Below are positions 36,992-45,893 of a stretch of DNA of 64,000 bases, piece by piece (the stretch's first letter is position 1; every line of letters starts with the position of its first letter). A model generated the notes under the pieces. It did no database searches. It was not told where the DNA came from and worked only from the letters and a program-made list of their open reading frames with translations. Source of the DNA: Lachnospiraceae bacterium (GTDB taxonomy: Bacteria; Bacillota; Clostridia; Lachnospirales; Lachnospiraceae). Where the stretch lies: the NCBI GenBank assembly GCA_910574865.1, contig CAJTDN010000001.1:186001-250000 (forward strand), read 5' to 3'. A program made the translations under genes and the position numbers.

Positions 36992-37705
36992 ATGCAAGTT
37001 TTTCATCCCTTTGGAAATTTCATAAATTCAACCACGCCCATGCTTCGCCGTTTCCTGCACCTTTGCGGTCCTTTGATGGGCACAAGCGAACTTTGGAAAC
37101 AGTGGGTTTTGACCTTCATCGTAAATAACGGAAACTATGACTGGTGGTACTTTCCTTTCCAGCTTTGTAGCATTCCCATGTACTTACTGCTACTGTTGCC
37201 CGTCTGCGAGACGTTCTTTCCTAAATTCCAAACTCCAATCCTGACCTTCCTCGCCACCTACGGGCTGCTCGGAGGGCTCGCCGTGTTTGCCGATACCAGC
37301 GGACTTAATTACCCCGTCCTGCCGCTGACCGTCCATGCCTACACATGGCACGTCCTCATGATTGCCATCGGCATCGCGTCCGCCATTTTGCAAATGCAGG
37401 GTAAATGCCAATGTCACGCTTTTCGAGGCGCCACTGCCATTTATCTTTGCTGCTGCCTCGTCGCCTCTGCCATAAATGCCGTCCTAGGCATCACCGACTC
37501 CGTCAACATGTTTTACATTAACCCGAAAATCCCCATGGTACAAGTGGTGTTTTGCGACCTGGTTACCCAAATCGGCAATGTGCCGACGATTCTTTTATAT
37601 GTCACCGCGACCATGCTGGGGGCACGGCTGATATATGCATTTTGGCAAACGATGACGCGTTCCCTTGCACGACGACAAGCTGACGATATTAGAAAAAAAC
37701 AATAG
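36992..37705 (+). CDS. YwaF/TMEM164-like integral membrane protein
   Basis: The 237-residue protein has six to seven membrane segments and the family pattern FQLCSIPMYLLLLLPV and HVLMIAIGIAS. YwaF-type proteins are uncharacterised in bacteria and distantly resemble TMEM164 acyltransferases. GAAGGAG with six-base spacing supports the ATG at 36992; the frame extends 24 codons upstream without a ribosome site. It stands alone between divergent FIST and the MATE remnant. Confidence 0.8.
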   Translation: MQVFHPFGNFINSTTPMLRRFLHLCGPLMGTSELWKQWVLTFIVNNGNYDWWYFPFQLCSIPMYLLLLLPVCETFFPKFQTPILTFLATYGLLGGLAVFADTSGLNYPVLPLTVHAYTWHVLMIAIGIASAILQMQGKCQCHAFRGATAIYLCCCLVASAINAVLGITDSVNMFYINPKIPMVQVVFCDLVTQIGNVPTILLYVTATMLGARLIYAFWQTMTRSLARRQADDIRKKQ

Positions 37706-37723
37706 CGACGGTGTACAGAAGGC
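37706..37723 (+). repeat. short dispersed motif GCGACGGTGTACAGAAGG
   Basis: Found just behind the ywaF stop; near-identical motifs occur inside a broken gene at 48464 and behind the carbamate kinase gene at 61834, where it forms one arm of a hairpin. Confidence 0.5.
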
Positions 37724-37759
37724 AAACATGCTCCCACATTCTTAAATCCGATATCAAAT

Positions 37760-37940
37760 TTAATATTCCTCCCGTGTAATGTTTTTCGGCCATTTATCAC
37801 CGCGATAGTGTTTGAGCACCCACGGACATTTCACGAACTCGTCCGTGCACAGCAGGAAATCGCACAAGAACCCGAACCGGCTGTCGCCTCCGGCGCGGAA
37901 CACGCCGGCAATCAATGTCGTGTTGACCACCGCCCATAGA
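37760..37940 (-). pseudogene. 3' remnant of a MATE transporter gene
   Basis: Translated on the minus strand this gives VNTTLIAGVFRAGGDSRFGF, then LLCTDEFVKCPWVLKHYR and the C-terminus NITREEY. It matches the last part of the intact MATE at 32502 but lacks about 25 residues in the middle and everything upstream. It therefore is a deleted duplicate. Together with the adjoining small ORF it shows that the MATE/small-ORF pair was duplicated as a block. Confidence 0.85.
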
Positions 37941-38070
37941 GGCGGGAGTCATTCCACATCTGATATAAATTTCATCGCCATGCATCATCTGTTTTCTCCC
38001 ACCCTCATGTCAATATCGCCCTATTTTTTGGTCAAAAACCCATCTAAACTTTCCCTTCAAGTCATGATAG

Positions 38071-38076
38071 TATAAT
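38071..38076 (+). promoter_or_regulatory. -10 element of small ORF 2 promoter
   Basis: TATAAT within the segment shared with the copy-1 promoter. The dyad seen in copy 1 is incomplete here (CTTCA instead of CTATCA). Confidence 0.65.
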
Positions 38077-38173
38077 ACATGTCAACAGACAAAAGCAACT
38101 GCAAACGTAGGAAGCAGAGTCTGGATGACAAAACACTTACTTATGTTTTTAAATTTGAAAGGAGACATTTATT

Positions 38174-38338
38174 ATGATGACATCTATGAATCTGGATTAT
38201 GAAACGGCAAACGCGGTGATGGAGATTTCCAACAAGCTGGCTGAGAAACTTGCCAATTACTTCAAAGAGAATTATGAACAGATCGTGATGGCGCTTGCAT
38301 CCATGAATCCGACTTGCGTTCCTGCATTCGCAAGATAA
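38174..38338 (+). CDS. small protein of unknown function, copy 2 (54 aa)
   Basis: A 54-residue protein starting MMTSMNLDYETANAVMEI and ending CVPAFAR, after GAAAGGAG. It is about half identical to the copy at 34224, with YFKEN and ALAS conserved. Promoter, ribosome site, 3' UTR and terminator are also alike in both loci, so the duplication included a complete transcription unit. Downstream on the other strand lies a decayed sensor kinase. Function is unknown. Confidence 0.8.
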   Translation: MMTSMNLDYETANAVMEISNKLAEKLANYFKENYEQIVMALASMNPTCVPAFAR

Positions 38339-38387
38339 GGCGTGCGTCATGCAGAAGACGAAAGCAAAAACAGAATATCGATGGGAA

Positions 38388-38427
38388 TAAAGCGTCAGGG
38401 TCAAGAACTTTGAACCCCTGCCGCTTT
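38388..38427 (+). terminator. terminator-like hairpin behind small ORF 2
   Basis: AAGCG and CGCTT outer pairs with an imperfect CAGGG/CCCTG stem, followed by TTTTCATTT. It is a less perfect relative of 34449-34484. Confidence 0.65.
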
Positions 38428-38515
38428 TCATTTATATCAGGAACAACCGAACAGTTCACACGCCCGTCATTTATGGTTTTGAACATGCTTTTATCATGCA
38501 GTATCATTCATTTCC

Positions 38516-39139
38516 CTAATTCGGTATCAGTATCTGCAGCATGAAAATCCCGTCCTGGGCGTCAACGGTAATCGTGCCATTATATTTCTCGGCGATATGG
38601 CGAATACTTTTCATGCCAAACCCGTGATTTCTCCTATCCTTGCGCGTCTGCGGCAGCCCCCCAAAAAACTCCAGCTTCGCGTCATAATAATTCTGAACCT
38701 GTATCACGGAAATATGATTTTGCGTGATGATTTTCACGCCGATAATCCGCTTTCCCGTGTCCTCCAATTGCAGCACCACGTCCAACGCCTTGTTTCCCGT
38801 CTTCACCGCCGTGTCATAAATCATGATGTCATTTTCAATTTCCTTGAAAAAAGCGTCCCGCCGCTCCCCGTCCGTCATTTCCTGCACGGCGTGAATCTGG
38901 TGTTTCAAATCGTGGCACTTGCGGTTGATGCTGTCAATGGCTTCCCGCGTCACCTCGTACTGCTTCTTCTGCCGGTTCCATGCGTTATGAATCCCGTCCA
39001 GTTCCCGCTGCAGTTCCACCCGCTCCTTCTCGTAAACCTGGCACCAAAGCACGTAAAAGCAACAGAGGCCGTCTATAATCCAATAAAGAATCCTGCTGCC
39101 GACATTTGCCGCAAAACATGCCGCCCCCGACGCTTCCAT
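38516..39139 (-). pseudogene. decayed LytTR-type sensor kinase
   Basis: The protein keeps one membrane segment, the RKCHDLKHQIHAV histidine region and a GFGMKSIRHIAEKY G box. It lacks the N-terminal sensor segments. Compared with the kinase at 26382 it also lacks about 40 residues between DVVL and LQLEDTGKR, exactly the part that carries the N box (NAIDNA). It cannot bind ATP normally. No response regulator gene is adjacent. Confidence 0.75.
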
Positions 39140-39212
39140 TTCTGAATCATGCGCACCGCGCTTCGCATTTTCATTGAAAAGGAATACATAAACATGGAAC
39201 GAAAAAAACTTC

Positions 39213-39241
39213 TTGACAAATCCCCCACTCCATGATAGCAT
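39213..39241 (+). promoter_or_regulatory. promoter of marR-degV operon
   Basis: TTGACA, 17-bp spacer, TAGCAT, 45 bp before the MarR-type start. Confidence 0.75.
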
Positions 39242-39285
39242 ACATTGCGAACAGTTCACTTTGTATACTATCGGGAGGTTTTTTG

Positions 39286-39726
39286 ATGAACCCTTTGAAT
39301 GAAGACTTACTGCAGGCATGGCTAGGCGTTTCCATGGCGATTAACAACGACCGCATTTCCCTTGATTTGCCGTATAACGAATCCCTGATTTGCCACCTGC
39401 TCTACCGCCGGCACTTGCAGCATGGCGAACGACCGCTGACCGCCACGGATCTTTGCCGCATGACGAGGATGCAGAAGTCGCAGATGAACCGCACGCTGAC
39501 CGGCATGGAGGAAAAAGGCCTCGTCTCACGCGAGCGTTCTGCTTCCGACAAACGGCAAATTCACGTGATGCTGCGGCTTGAGCAGCTGGACGCTTATGAG
39601 AAGCAGCACAAAAAAATCCTGGGCATCATTGACGAACTGGTCACCATCATGGGAAAGGAAAAGGCAGAAGAAGCACTCGCGATTTTTCGCCTGATTGCCG
39701 ACGCTGCCAGAAAAGTCATAGAATGA
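39286..39726 (+). CDS. MarR-family transcriptional regulator
   Basis: A 146-residue winged-helix protein: TATDLCRMTRMQKSQMNRTLTGMEEKGLV is the helix-turn-helix, and RERSASDKRQIHVML the wing. GGGAGG seven bases upstream fixes the start at MNPLNED; the frame extends upstream through the promoter. Its stop overlaps the degV start (ATGA), so the two are co-transcribed, and it probably regulates its own operon. Confidence 0.9.
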   Translation: MNPLNEDLLQAWLGVSMAINNDRISLDLPYNESLICHLLYRRHLQHGERPLTATDLCRMTRMQKSQMNRTLTGMEEKGLVSRERSASDKRQIHVMLRLEQLDAYEKQHKKILGIIDELVTIMGKEKAEEALAIFRLIADAARKVIE

Positions 39727-40559
39727 TTCGCATACTTGTCGACTCCTCCTCGGATTACCTAATGGAGGAAATCAAAGAAAAAAACTTGGAAATCGCGCCG
39801 ATTGGCATCGTCATCGGGGACGAGACGTATTTTGACGGACAGAACCTGGAACGCGACCATTTTTACGAGATGCTGGCGGAAAGCAAGACGTTTCCCCAGA
39901 CCTCGCAGCCGTCGCCGCAGGAATTTCTTGACATTTTCAAGGACGTTAAGGAAAGGCAGGACGACCTGGTCTGCATCCTCCTCTCGTCGGCCTTGAGCGG
40001 TACATACCAAAGCGCGGTGCTGGCGAAGCAGATGGTGGATTACGAGCGTATTTTCCTCATCGACTCCCTGACCGCCACCTTCAACATCAAAATCCTCGCG
40101 GATCACGCGCTGGACTTGGTTGCACAAGGGAAAACCACCGAAGAAATCGTCGCCGCCGTCGAAGGGATGAAGTCAAAGGTCAAGGTTTATGCGGCCCTCG
40201 ACACGTTGGAGTACCTCGCCCGCGGCGGGCGCATCAGCAAGGCGACGGCCGCCATCGGACAACTGGCCAACATCAAGCCCATCATCACCGTCAGCGAGCA
40301 GGGAGAGGTCTCGCTCCTTGGCAAGGCCCTGGGCAAGAACAAGGCCATCTCCCAGATGCTGCAATACCTGGACGAACTGGAGATTGACACCCGCTTCCCG
40401 GCATACACGCTCTATTCCTACGGCGTGGAAAACTGTGAACATTTCCAGGAGAAGCTCACGCAGGCCGGCATCCACGTCGAAAGACAAATGCAAATCGGGC
40501 CGACCATCGGCACGCACATAGGGCCGGGGGCATTCGGGGTGGTGTTCGTAAGCAAGTGA
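39723..40559 (+). CDS. DegV-family fatty-acid-binding protein
   Basis: The 278-residue protein has the DegV layout: VDSSSDYL at the N-terminus, LLSSALSGTYQSA in the first domain, and LEYLARGGRISKATAAIGQLANIKPII in the second. DegV/FakB proteins bind fatty acids and present them to a kinase; no FakA gene is in the window. It overlaps the MarR-type gene by four bases. Confidence 0.92.
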   Translation: MIRILVDSSSDYLMEEIKEKNLEIAPIGIVIGDETYFDGQNLERDHFYEMLAESKTFPQTSQPSPQEFLDIFKDVKERQDDLVCILLSSALSGTYQSAVLAKQMVDYERIFLIDSLTATFNIKILADHALDLVAQGKTTEEIVAAVEGMKSKVKVYAALDTLEYLARGGRISKATAAIGQLANIKPIITVSEQGEVSLLGKALGKNKAISQMLQYLDELEIDTRFPAYTLYSYGVENCEHFQEKLTQAGIHVERQMQIGPTIGTHIGPGAFGVVFVSK

Positions 40560-40683
40560 ACTTTTCAAATCCAACACACTAATTATACATATTCTAATTC
40601 TATAAAAAATGCGGAAAATGAGCGGATTTGAGGTGTTTTAGAGTTGCGGGAGCACGTAGTGCGGAGCAACTCGTGGGTATCAT

Positions 40684-40707
40684 GGGGTCAAAATGTATTT
40701 TGACCCC
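40684..40707 (+). terminator. palindromic terminator behind degV
   Basis: 11-bp arms GGGGTCAAAAT around GT, followed by an AT-rich tail. GGGTCAAAA also occurs in other intergenic regions (26334, 30980), so it may belong to a dispersed repeat. Confidence 0.65.
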
Positions 40708-40773
40708 AACAATATTTTTATTGTTTATAGTATAGACAATTAAATGAGGCATAGTTATTTATGCGGAGGAGAG

Positions 40774-41443
40774 ATGACTTATTTATACAATTCTTGTACT
40801 TGAAGATGATTTAGAATTAAATCAAACGATTTGCACAGCCTTGCAAAAAGAAAATTATCGTGTATATAATGCTTATACTTGTAAAGACGGACAAGCTATC
40901 GCAATCAATCATACCTTCGATTTAGCAATATTAGATATAAATTTGCCTGATGGCGACGGATTTCATTTTTGTAAATGGATAAAAGCACGAAATAATGTTT
41001 CGATATTGTTTCTTTCTGCACGAGATTTAGAAGAAGATATTCTAAATGGTTATGAAATAGGAGCAGATGACTATGTGACAAAGCCCTTCTCCATGAAAAT
41101 TTTGTTAAAGAAAATATCCATTATATTGTCAAGGGGAGTAAAAAAAACAAACATCTACGATGACGGTTTTCTGAAGATTGATTTTGAATTAGGAGTTGTA
41201 CAGATTGAAGAAAAAAGTTGTCCTATTACACCTACCGAATATCGTATTTTAAAAAAATTGATTGATAATAAAGGACAATTACTAACTTATTCTGTTTTGT
41301 TGGATTCTTTATGGGAAGAAGGAATTGAATTTATGGATAAGCATACTCTTGCAGTCAACATTAACCGTTTGCGAAAGAAAATTGAAACAGACAAACATAG
41401 TTATATTTCAAACATATACGGAATGGGATATATATGGAAATAA
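40774..41443 (+). CDS. OmpR-family response regulator, frameshifted at start
   Basis: The receiver and winged-helix domains are intact from ILVLEDDLELNQ onward: D in AILDINLPDGDG is the phospho-acceptor, K in VTKPFSMK is conserved, and the C-terminal half has the OmpR wing (LAVNINRLRKKIE). GGAGGAG precedes an ATG at 40774, but that ATG is one base out of frame and hits a stop after nine codons. In the correct frame no ATG, GTG or TTG lies upstream of the acidic EDD pocket. A TTG at 40841 would give a protein lacking it. Either there is a one-base frameshift or a rare start such as ATT at 40781 is used. The gene is AT-rich, unlike the flanks. Confidence 0.75.
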
Positions 41444-42354
41444 TTTACATTCTTATCATTGTGTTGTTTATAGGGATTATTATAAGTCTATTATGGAAGA
41501 ATCGCTGCCTGAAACACGATATTTATGACTTTACAAGAAAATTAGAAAATAGTTTAAATGAGTTATTAAACAGCAGAAATTTAAACAAAACAATCTATGA
41601 ACAAGATGACTTGTGGGGCATGGTTTATGAAAAGCTATGTCGTATTTCTGATATGTATACGCATAAAAATCAAGAACTGTTCAAAGAAAAAGAAAATTTA
41701 AAAGAGTTAGTTTCTGACATATCCCATCAAACAAAAACACCTCTTGCGAATATTAAATTATATCAAGAAATGCTTTTCGACGAAGTAAATACATCAGAAA
41801 GCACAGAGCATTTAATAAAAATGAGTAAGCAAGTGGATAAATTGGATTTTCTTCTTCAAAATATGATAAAAATATCACGATTGGAAACTGGAACAATCAA
41901 AATACAGAAATCGAAACAGTTTATAGCAGAAACTCTTGCATTAGCGATTGGAGCAGTTGTTCCAAAAGCAGATAAGAAAAACATTCAGATTCATGTTACA
42001 TATGATGAAACACTTCAACTTGAGCATGACAAAAAGTGGACAGCAGAAGCAATTTTTAATATTCTTGATAATGCAGTTAAATATACGAGCGTAAATGGCA
42101 GTATCAACATAGTCGTAAACAAAGAAACCATTTTTACAAAAATTAGTATTACCGATACAGGAAAAGGGATTCCTTTGGAAAGACAGGGAATGATATTCAA
42201 CCGTTTTTACCGTGAGCCAGATGTTCATAATACAGAGGGTGTAGGTATTGGATTATATCTGGCACGAGAAATTATCTGTATGCAAAAAGGATATATTGAA
42301 GTTGAATCAGAATCAGGAAAAGGAAGTACTTTTCACTTATATTTCCCTAATTAG
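41434..42354 (+). CDS. sensor histidine kinase of acquired island
   Basis: A 306-residue kinase with a single N-terminal membrane segment (IIYILIIVLFIGIIISLLW), then HisKA with SDISHQTKTPLANI (phospho-histidine), and HATPase_c with NILDNAVKY (N box), DTGKGIP (G1) and GVGIGLYLAREI (G2). It has almost no extracellular part, as in intramembrane-sensing kinases tied to FtsX-type exporters. It overlaps the regulator gene by 10 bases. The exporter genes follow 97 bases downstream. Confidence 0.9.
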   Translation: MEIIYILIIVLFIGIIISLLWKNRCLKHDIYDFTRKLENSLNELLNSRNLNKTIYEQDDLWGMVYEKLCRISDMYTHKNQELFKEKENLKELVSDISHQTKTPLANIKLYQEMLFDEVNTSESTEHLIKMSKQVDKLDFLLQNMIKISRLETGTIKIQKSKQFIAETLALAIGAVVPKADKKNIQIHVTYDETLQLEHDKKWTAEAIFNILDNAVKYTSVNGSINIVVNKETIFTKISITDTGKGIPLERQGMIFNRFYREPDVHNTEGVGIGLYLAREIICMQKGYIEVESESGKGSTFHLYFPN

Positions 42355-42362
42355 ACCGCATG

Positions 42363-42390
42363 GAAAAATCACAGTTTTGTGATTTTTTCT
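42363..42390 (+). terminator. hairpin between kinase and ABC genes
   Basis: AAATCAC and GTGATTT around AGTTTT, followed by TTTTC. A separate promoter (TTGTGA, 17 bp, TATTCT) may follow at about 42394-42422, so the exporter could be transcribed on its own under regulator control. Confidence 0.55.
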
Positions 42391-42450
42391 TTTTGTGAAC
42401 AGTTTGTGATTTTTCTATTCTATGATAAAAACAGAAACGGAGGAATGACT

Positions 42451-43149
42451 ATGGAAAATATCATCGTAAAAACAAAGTCTTTAAAAAAGTATTATGAAGT
42501 CGGCACTCATACCGTAGTTGCTTTAAACGGAGTGGATTTTGAAGTAAAGGAACGGGAGTTTGTTTCTATTATAGGAAAATCCGGTTGTGGAAAAAGCACT
42601 CTTCTTCATATGTTGGGAGGTCTCGATTCTCCTACTTCTGGATCAGTAATTGTAGACGGCATAAATCTGTCAGAAATGAATCAGGAGCAACTTGCTCTTT
42701 TTAGAAGAAGAAAAATAGGTTTTATCTTTCAACAATATAATCTGATTCCAGATTTAAATGTGTATGATAATATATTGTTTCCATTGGAGCTTGACGGAGT
42801 TAAGGCTGATAAAGAATTTGTACAAGGATTGCTCAAAACACTTCACATTGTGGATAAAACAGAAATGTTTCCCTCTATGTTATCTGGCGGAGAGCAACAG
42901 AGAGTTGCTATCGCAAGAGCATTAGCGACTAAACCTGCCATTATCCTTGCAGATGAGCCAACTGGCAATCTTGACACATCTTCCAGCCATGATGTTATAG
43001 GACTTTTAAAAATTGTTGCAAGAGAATATCAGCAAACTCTAATTGTCATTACACATGATTTGGATATTGCACAAATGGCAGATAGAATAGTTAGATTACA
43101 AGATGGGAAATTAGTGGGAGGAAGTGATTCTGATGTTAGCAAACAATAA
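42451..43149 (+). CDS. ABC transporter ATPase, MacB/BceA type
   Basis: The 232-residue ATPase has [16 protein letters not shown] (Walker A), [15 protein letters not shown] (Q loop), [15 protein letters not shown] (signature) and [12 protein letters not shown] (Walker B). The [10 protein letters not shown] form belongs to the MacB/BceA/LolD class that works with FtsX-type permeases. GGAGG seven bases before MENIIV supports the start. It overlaps the permease gene by 17 bases. With the upstream two-component system it resembles antimicrobial-peptide detoxification modules. Confidence 0.92.
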   Translation: MENIIVKTKSLKKYYEVGTHTVVALNGVDFEVKEREFVSIIGKSGCGKSTLLHMLGGLDSPTSGSVIVDGINLSEMNQEQLALFRRRKIGFIFQQYNLIPDLNVYDNILFPLELDGVKADKEFVQGLLKTLHIVDKTEMFPSMLSGGEQQRVAIARALATKPAIILADEPTGNLDTSSSHDVIGLLKIVAREYQQTLIVITHDLDIAQMADRIVRLQDGKLVGGSDSDVSKQ

Positions 43150-45613
43150 TCGTCAAATAATAAACAAATTAGCTAAAAACACAGTGCGAACAAATAAACG
43201 TCAATTTTCCATTCTATTTGTTACGATTATGTTGTCCGCGTTTATGCTTTTTTCTGTTTTTACTGTAGGCTTAACTTATTTGGACTTAAGCAGATTACAA
43301 AATTCTCGTCTATATGGTTCAGAACAGGACATTGTTATTATGAACGGATTTACGACGAATCAGAAAGAAACTCTTATCAACAATTCCAAGATTGAAACGG
43401 TCGGCGTACTGTCGTATTGCGGAAGTGTAAAAAGCAGTGATATGGATAGTACTGTTAACGCCGCTTTCCTTTGGGGAGATGAAACATATTGGGAAAGTCA
43501 AAAAAGCCCCATAAGAACCGAAATGGACGGATACTATCCGCAGAAAGAAAATGAACTGTTAGCTACAGAAGAAGTTCTTGCCGAATGTGGAAAAAGTTCT
43601 TTGGAGGTTGGAGATAATCTTTCGATAACTTATGAAGATAATACAGGTATTCATACAAAAGTTTTTGTTATCAGCGGAATTTGGAAAGGCTACGGCACAG
43701 ATAAAGAAAACTTCTATGTTTCAGAAGATTTTTACAAGCAGACGGGTTATGATTTAGAATCAAGTGGAATTTTACAAGCGAAGTTTAAGAGTAACTATGT
43801 CACGGGAAAAACAATAGAAAACCTGAAAGACAGCCTCAAACTATCATCAGCACAAGTTTTTCAAGCTACCGATTATATTGAAAAATCTTTGACAATATTG
43901 CTTGCCGTATTCGGACTTGGTTTTATTATCTGTTTGAGTGCATATTTGCTGATTTACAATATTCTTTATCTGTCGGTTTCTGGGAAAATCAGATATTATG
44001 GATTGTTGCAAACATTAGGGATGACAAAAAGACAGTTGGTTCAACTTATCAAAAAGCAGATGGCAGTTGTAGGAGTGACAGGGATTATCGCAGGAATAAT
44101 TCTGGGTGTAACAATTTCCTTGACTCTTATTCCTCATGTAATAAAAGTTCTTGGAATTCCATTAGGAAATACGGGGTTGCATTTTTATCCAAAAACGTTG
44201 GTGCTAAGTGCGTTAGTATCAGGAATTGCAGTACTATGTGGTGTTAGAACTCCGATTCATATTGCTACGGATGTAACACCTGTTGAAGCCACCAAATACA
44301 GAGATAACATTGAAATCACCTATACAAAGAAAAATCGCAAGGATAATTTGTATTGGCACATGGCAATAAATCAGCTTGGAAAGAACAGAAAAAGAACTAT
44401 TGTTGTTTTTCTATCTCTTGCAACAAGTTTAATTGTATTTTTCTGCTTAACTACACTTATTGATAGTCAAGGCAAACGAACGGTATACCCCAACTATTGG
44501 AACGCTGATTTTATTGTATATAATGATACGCAGATAACAGATGATATATCCTCTTTACAATCCGCTATTGATGATAAATTTGTATCTGATATAAAAGAAA
44601 CAAAGGGATTAAAAGAGGTTCATACTGTGAAGGGAGTTCCTGTTACTTTCCCATATGCCAAGAATTCTTTTTCTGATTTTTGGATAAAAAGTTATACGGA
44701 ATTAAAACCATATTTGTCATATTCTGAAACAGCCTTGGAATATCAACAGAATCCTGAAAAATATTATGGTATGATAAAGGGAATTGACGAATCAGAGTTT
44801 GATTATTTGAATGGTACTCTTGGAAATATTATAGATAAGCAAGATTTTTTGAATGGGAAAACGGCAATTTTACAATATGCAGGATTTGAAATACCAGAAA
44901 AATGGATAGGCAGTACCATACCGTTTTCCATTGGTACGGAGAGGCAGGAAATTGTAATTGGAGCTGTCAATTATGGAGACTATTATGGAGCAACCGCGAA
45001 TATCGGAGCAAATCTGATTATCAGTGAAAAATATATGGAAAGTTTAACTGCGAATCCATATATTTTAAGTCTCAATATTAAATACGAACAATCCTACGAA
45101 GTGGAAACAGAAAATAAAATAAAAAACAGGATTGAATCAAGTTTATACAGTTCAGATTTGCTTTGCCTTTCAAAATATGACGACATGAAAATAATTCAGG
45201 ATTCGCAAAGTGGTATGTATGAAATAGGTACGGCAATTTCTCTTCTTTTGTTGTTGGTGGGTATGTTGAACTATATCAATACAATGGCAAGTAGTATGCA
45301 AAATAGAAAATTGACTTTTTCAATTATGGAAAGCGTAGGTATGTCAAGAAAACAAATAAGAAAATTACTGATTCGGGAAGGAATTTTATATGCAACCGGT
45401 TCAGTCTTTATCACGCTGACAATCGGAATAGGAATTACCTACTTTGTTTTTCAGTCTATGAATTACATGAAAATATCATTCACACTGCCTGTATTTCCAT
45501 TGATATATGCAATTTTGCTTGTAATGATAATATGTATTCTAACACCACTAATTACTTACAAAAAACTTGTGAGAAATCGTTCTATCGTTGAACGATTGCG
45601 GGAATTTGAATGA
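43133..45613 (+). CDS. FtsX-type ABC transporter permease
   Basis: An 826-residue permease with about eight membrane segments: one near residue 30, an extracellular MacB-like domain, a group of three near 255-365, one near 425, a second extracellular region, then three near 700-800. The final group carries the FtsX motif region SIMESVGMSRKQIRKLLIREG. It should export or extract an amphipathic compound with the preceding ATPase. The ATG at 43133 is preferred; a GTG at 43124 has GGAGG too close. AT-rich composition agrees with acquisition together with its neighbours. Confidence 0.88.
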   Translation: MLANNNRQIINKLAKNTVRTNKRQFSILFVTIMLSAFMLFSVFTVGLTYLDLSRLQNSRLYGSEQDIVIMNGFTTNQKETLINNSKIETVGVLSYCGSVKSSDMDSTVNAAFLWGDETYWESQKSPIRTEMDGYYPQKENELLATEEVLAECGKSSLEVGDNLSITYEDNTGIHTKVFVISGIWKGYGTDKENFYVSEDFYKQTGYDLESSGILQAKFKSNYVTGKTIENLKDSLKLSSAQVFQATDYIEKSLTILLAVFGLGFIICLSAYLLIYNILYLSVSGKIRYYGLLQTLGMTKRQLVQLIKKQMAVVGVTGIIAGIILGVTISLTLIPHVIKVLGIPLGNTGLHFYPKTLVLSALVSGIAVLCGVRTPIHIATDVTPVEATKYRDNIEITYTKKNRKDNLYWHMAINQLGKNRKRTIVVFLSLATSLIVFFCLTTLIDSQGKRTVYPNYWNADFIVYNDTQITDDISSLQSAIDDKFVSDIKETKGLKEVHTVKGVPVTFPYAKNSFSDFWIKSYTELKPYLSYSETALEYQQNPEKYYGMIKGIDESEFDYLNGTLGNIIDKQDFLNGKTAILQYAGFEIPEKWIGSTIPFSIGTERQEIVIGAVNYGDYYGATANIGANLIISEKYMESLTANPYILSLNIKYEQSYEVETENKIKNRIESSLYSSDLLCLSKYDDMKIIQDSQSGMYEIGTAISLLLLLVGMLNYINTMASSMQNRKLTFSIMESVGMSRKQIRKLLIREGILYATGSVFITLTIGIGITYFVFQSMNYMKISFTLPVFPLIYAILLVMIICILTPLITYKKLVRNRSIVERLREFE

Positions 45614-45817
45614 TGGTTTCGGTTGCCGCTGTTTCGGCGGCGTAAGCAGACGGAGCAGACCCGAAGCGTACAATGATTATCAACGGACTGGCAGAAGCGC
45701 TCCTGACCACTCCCGAATGGCTGGTTTCTTTTGTGGTAAAGGGCGAACCGCACCCACACCGGCACATGCTCAATCGAAACACTCCTTGGTAATTTTTAAC
45801 AAATTTTCCCAAACCTA
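45614..45817. other. unassigned region behind acquired island
   Basis: GC content rises abruptly. A short frame reading MIINGLAEALLTTPEW looks like the tail of some lost gene, but I cannot assign it. No convincing gene seen. Confidence 0.4.
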
Positions 45818-45846
45818 TTGTATTCCTTATACAAAAGTGGTAAAAT
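45818..45846 (+). promoter_or_regulatory. promoter of alcohol dehydrogenase gene
   Basis: TTGTAT, 17-bp spacer, TAAAAT, immediately followed by the Rex-like operator. Confidence 0.75.
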
Positions 45847-45850
45847 ATCC

Positions 45851-45868
45851 GTGTTAAAAAATTAACAC
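45851..45868. promoter_or_regulatory. probable Rex operator
   Basis: GTGTTAA and TTAACAC flank four A residues. This matches the clostridial Rex consensus TTGTTAA-4-TTAACAA except at the outermost base of each arm. It covers the predicted transcription start of an NAD(P)H-dependent alcohol dehydrogenase gene, a typical Rex target. Confidence 0.75.
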
Positions 45869-45893
45869 ATTCATGTCTAAGGAGGACAAAAAC

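Noticed and set aside
45582-45857. Short frames on both strands behind the permease gene
   Set aside because: No family resemblance or ribosome sites; treated as unassigned sequence.
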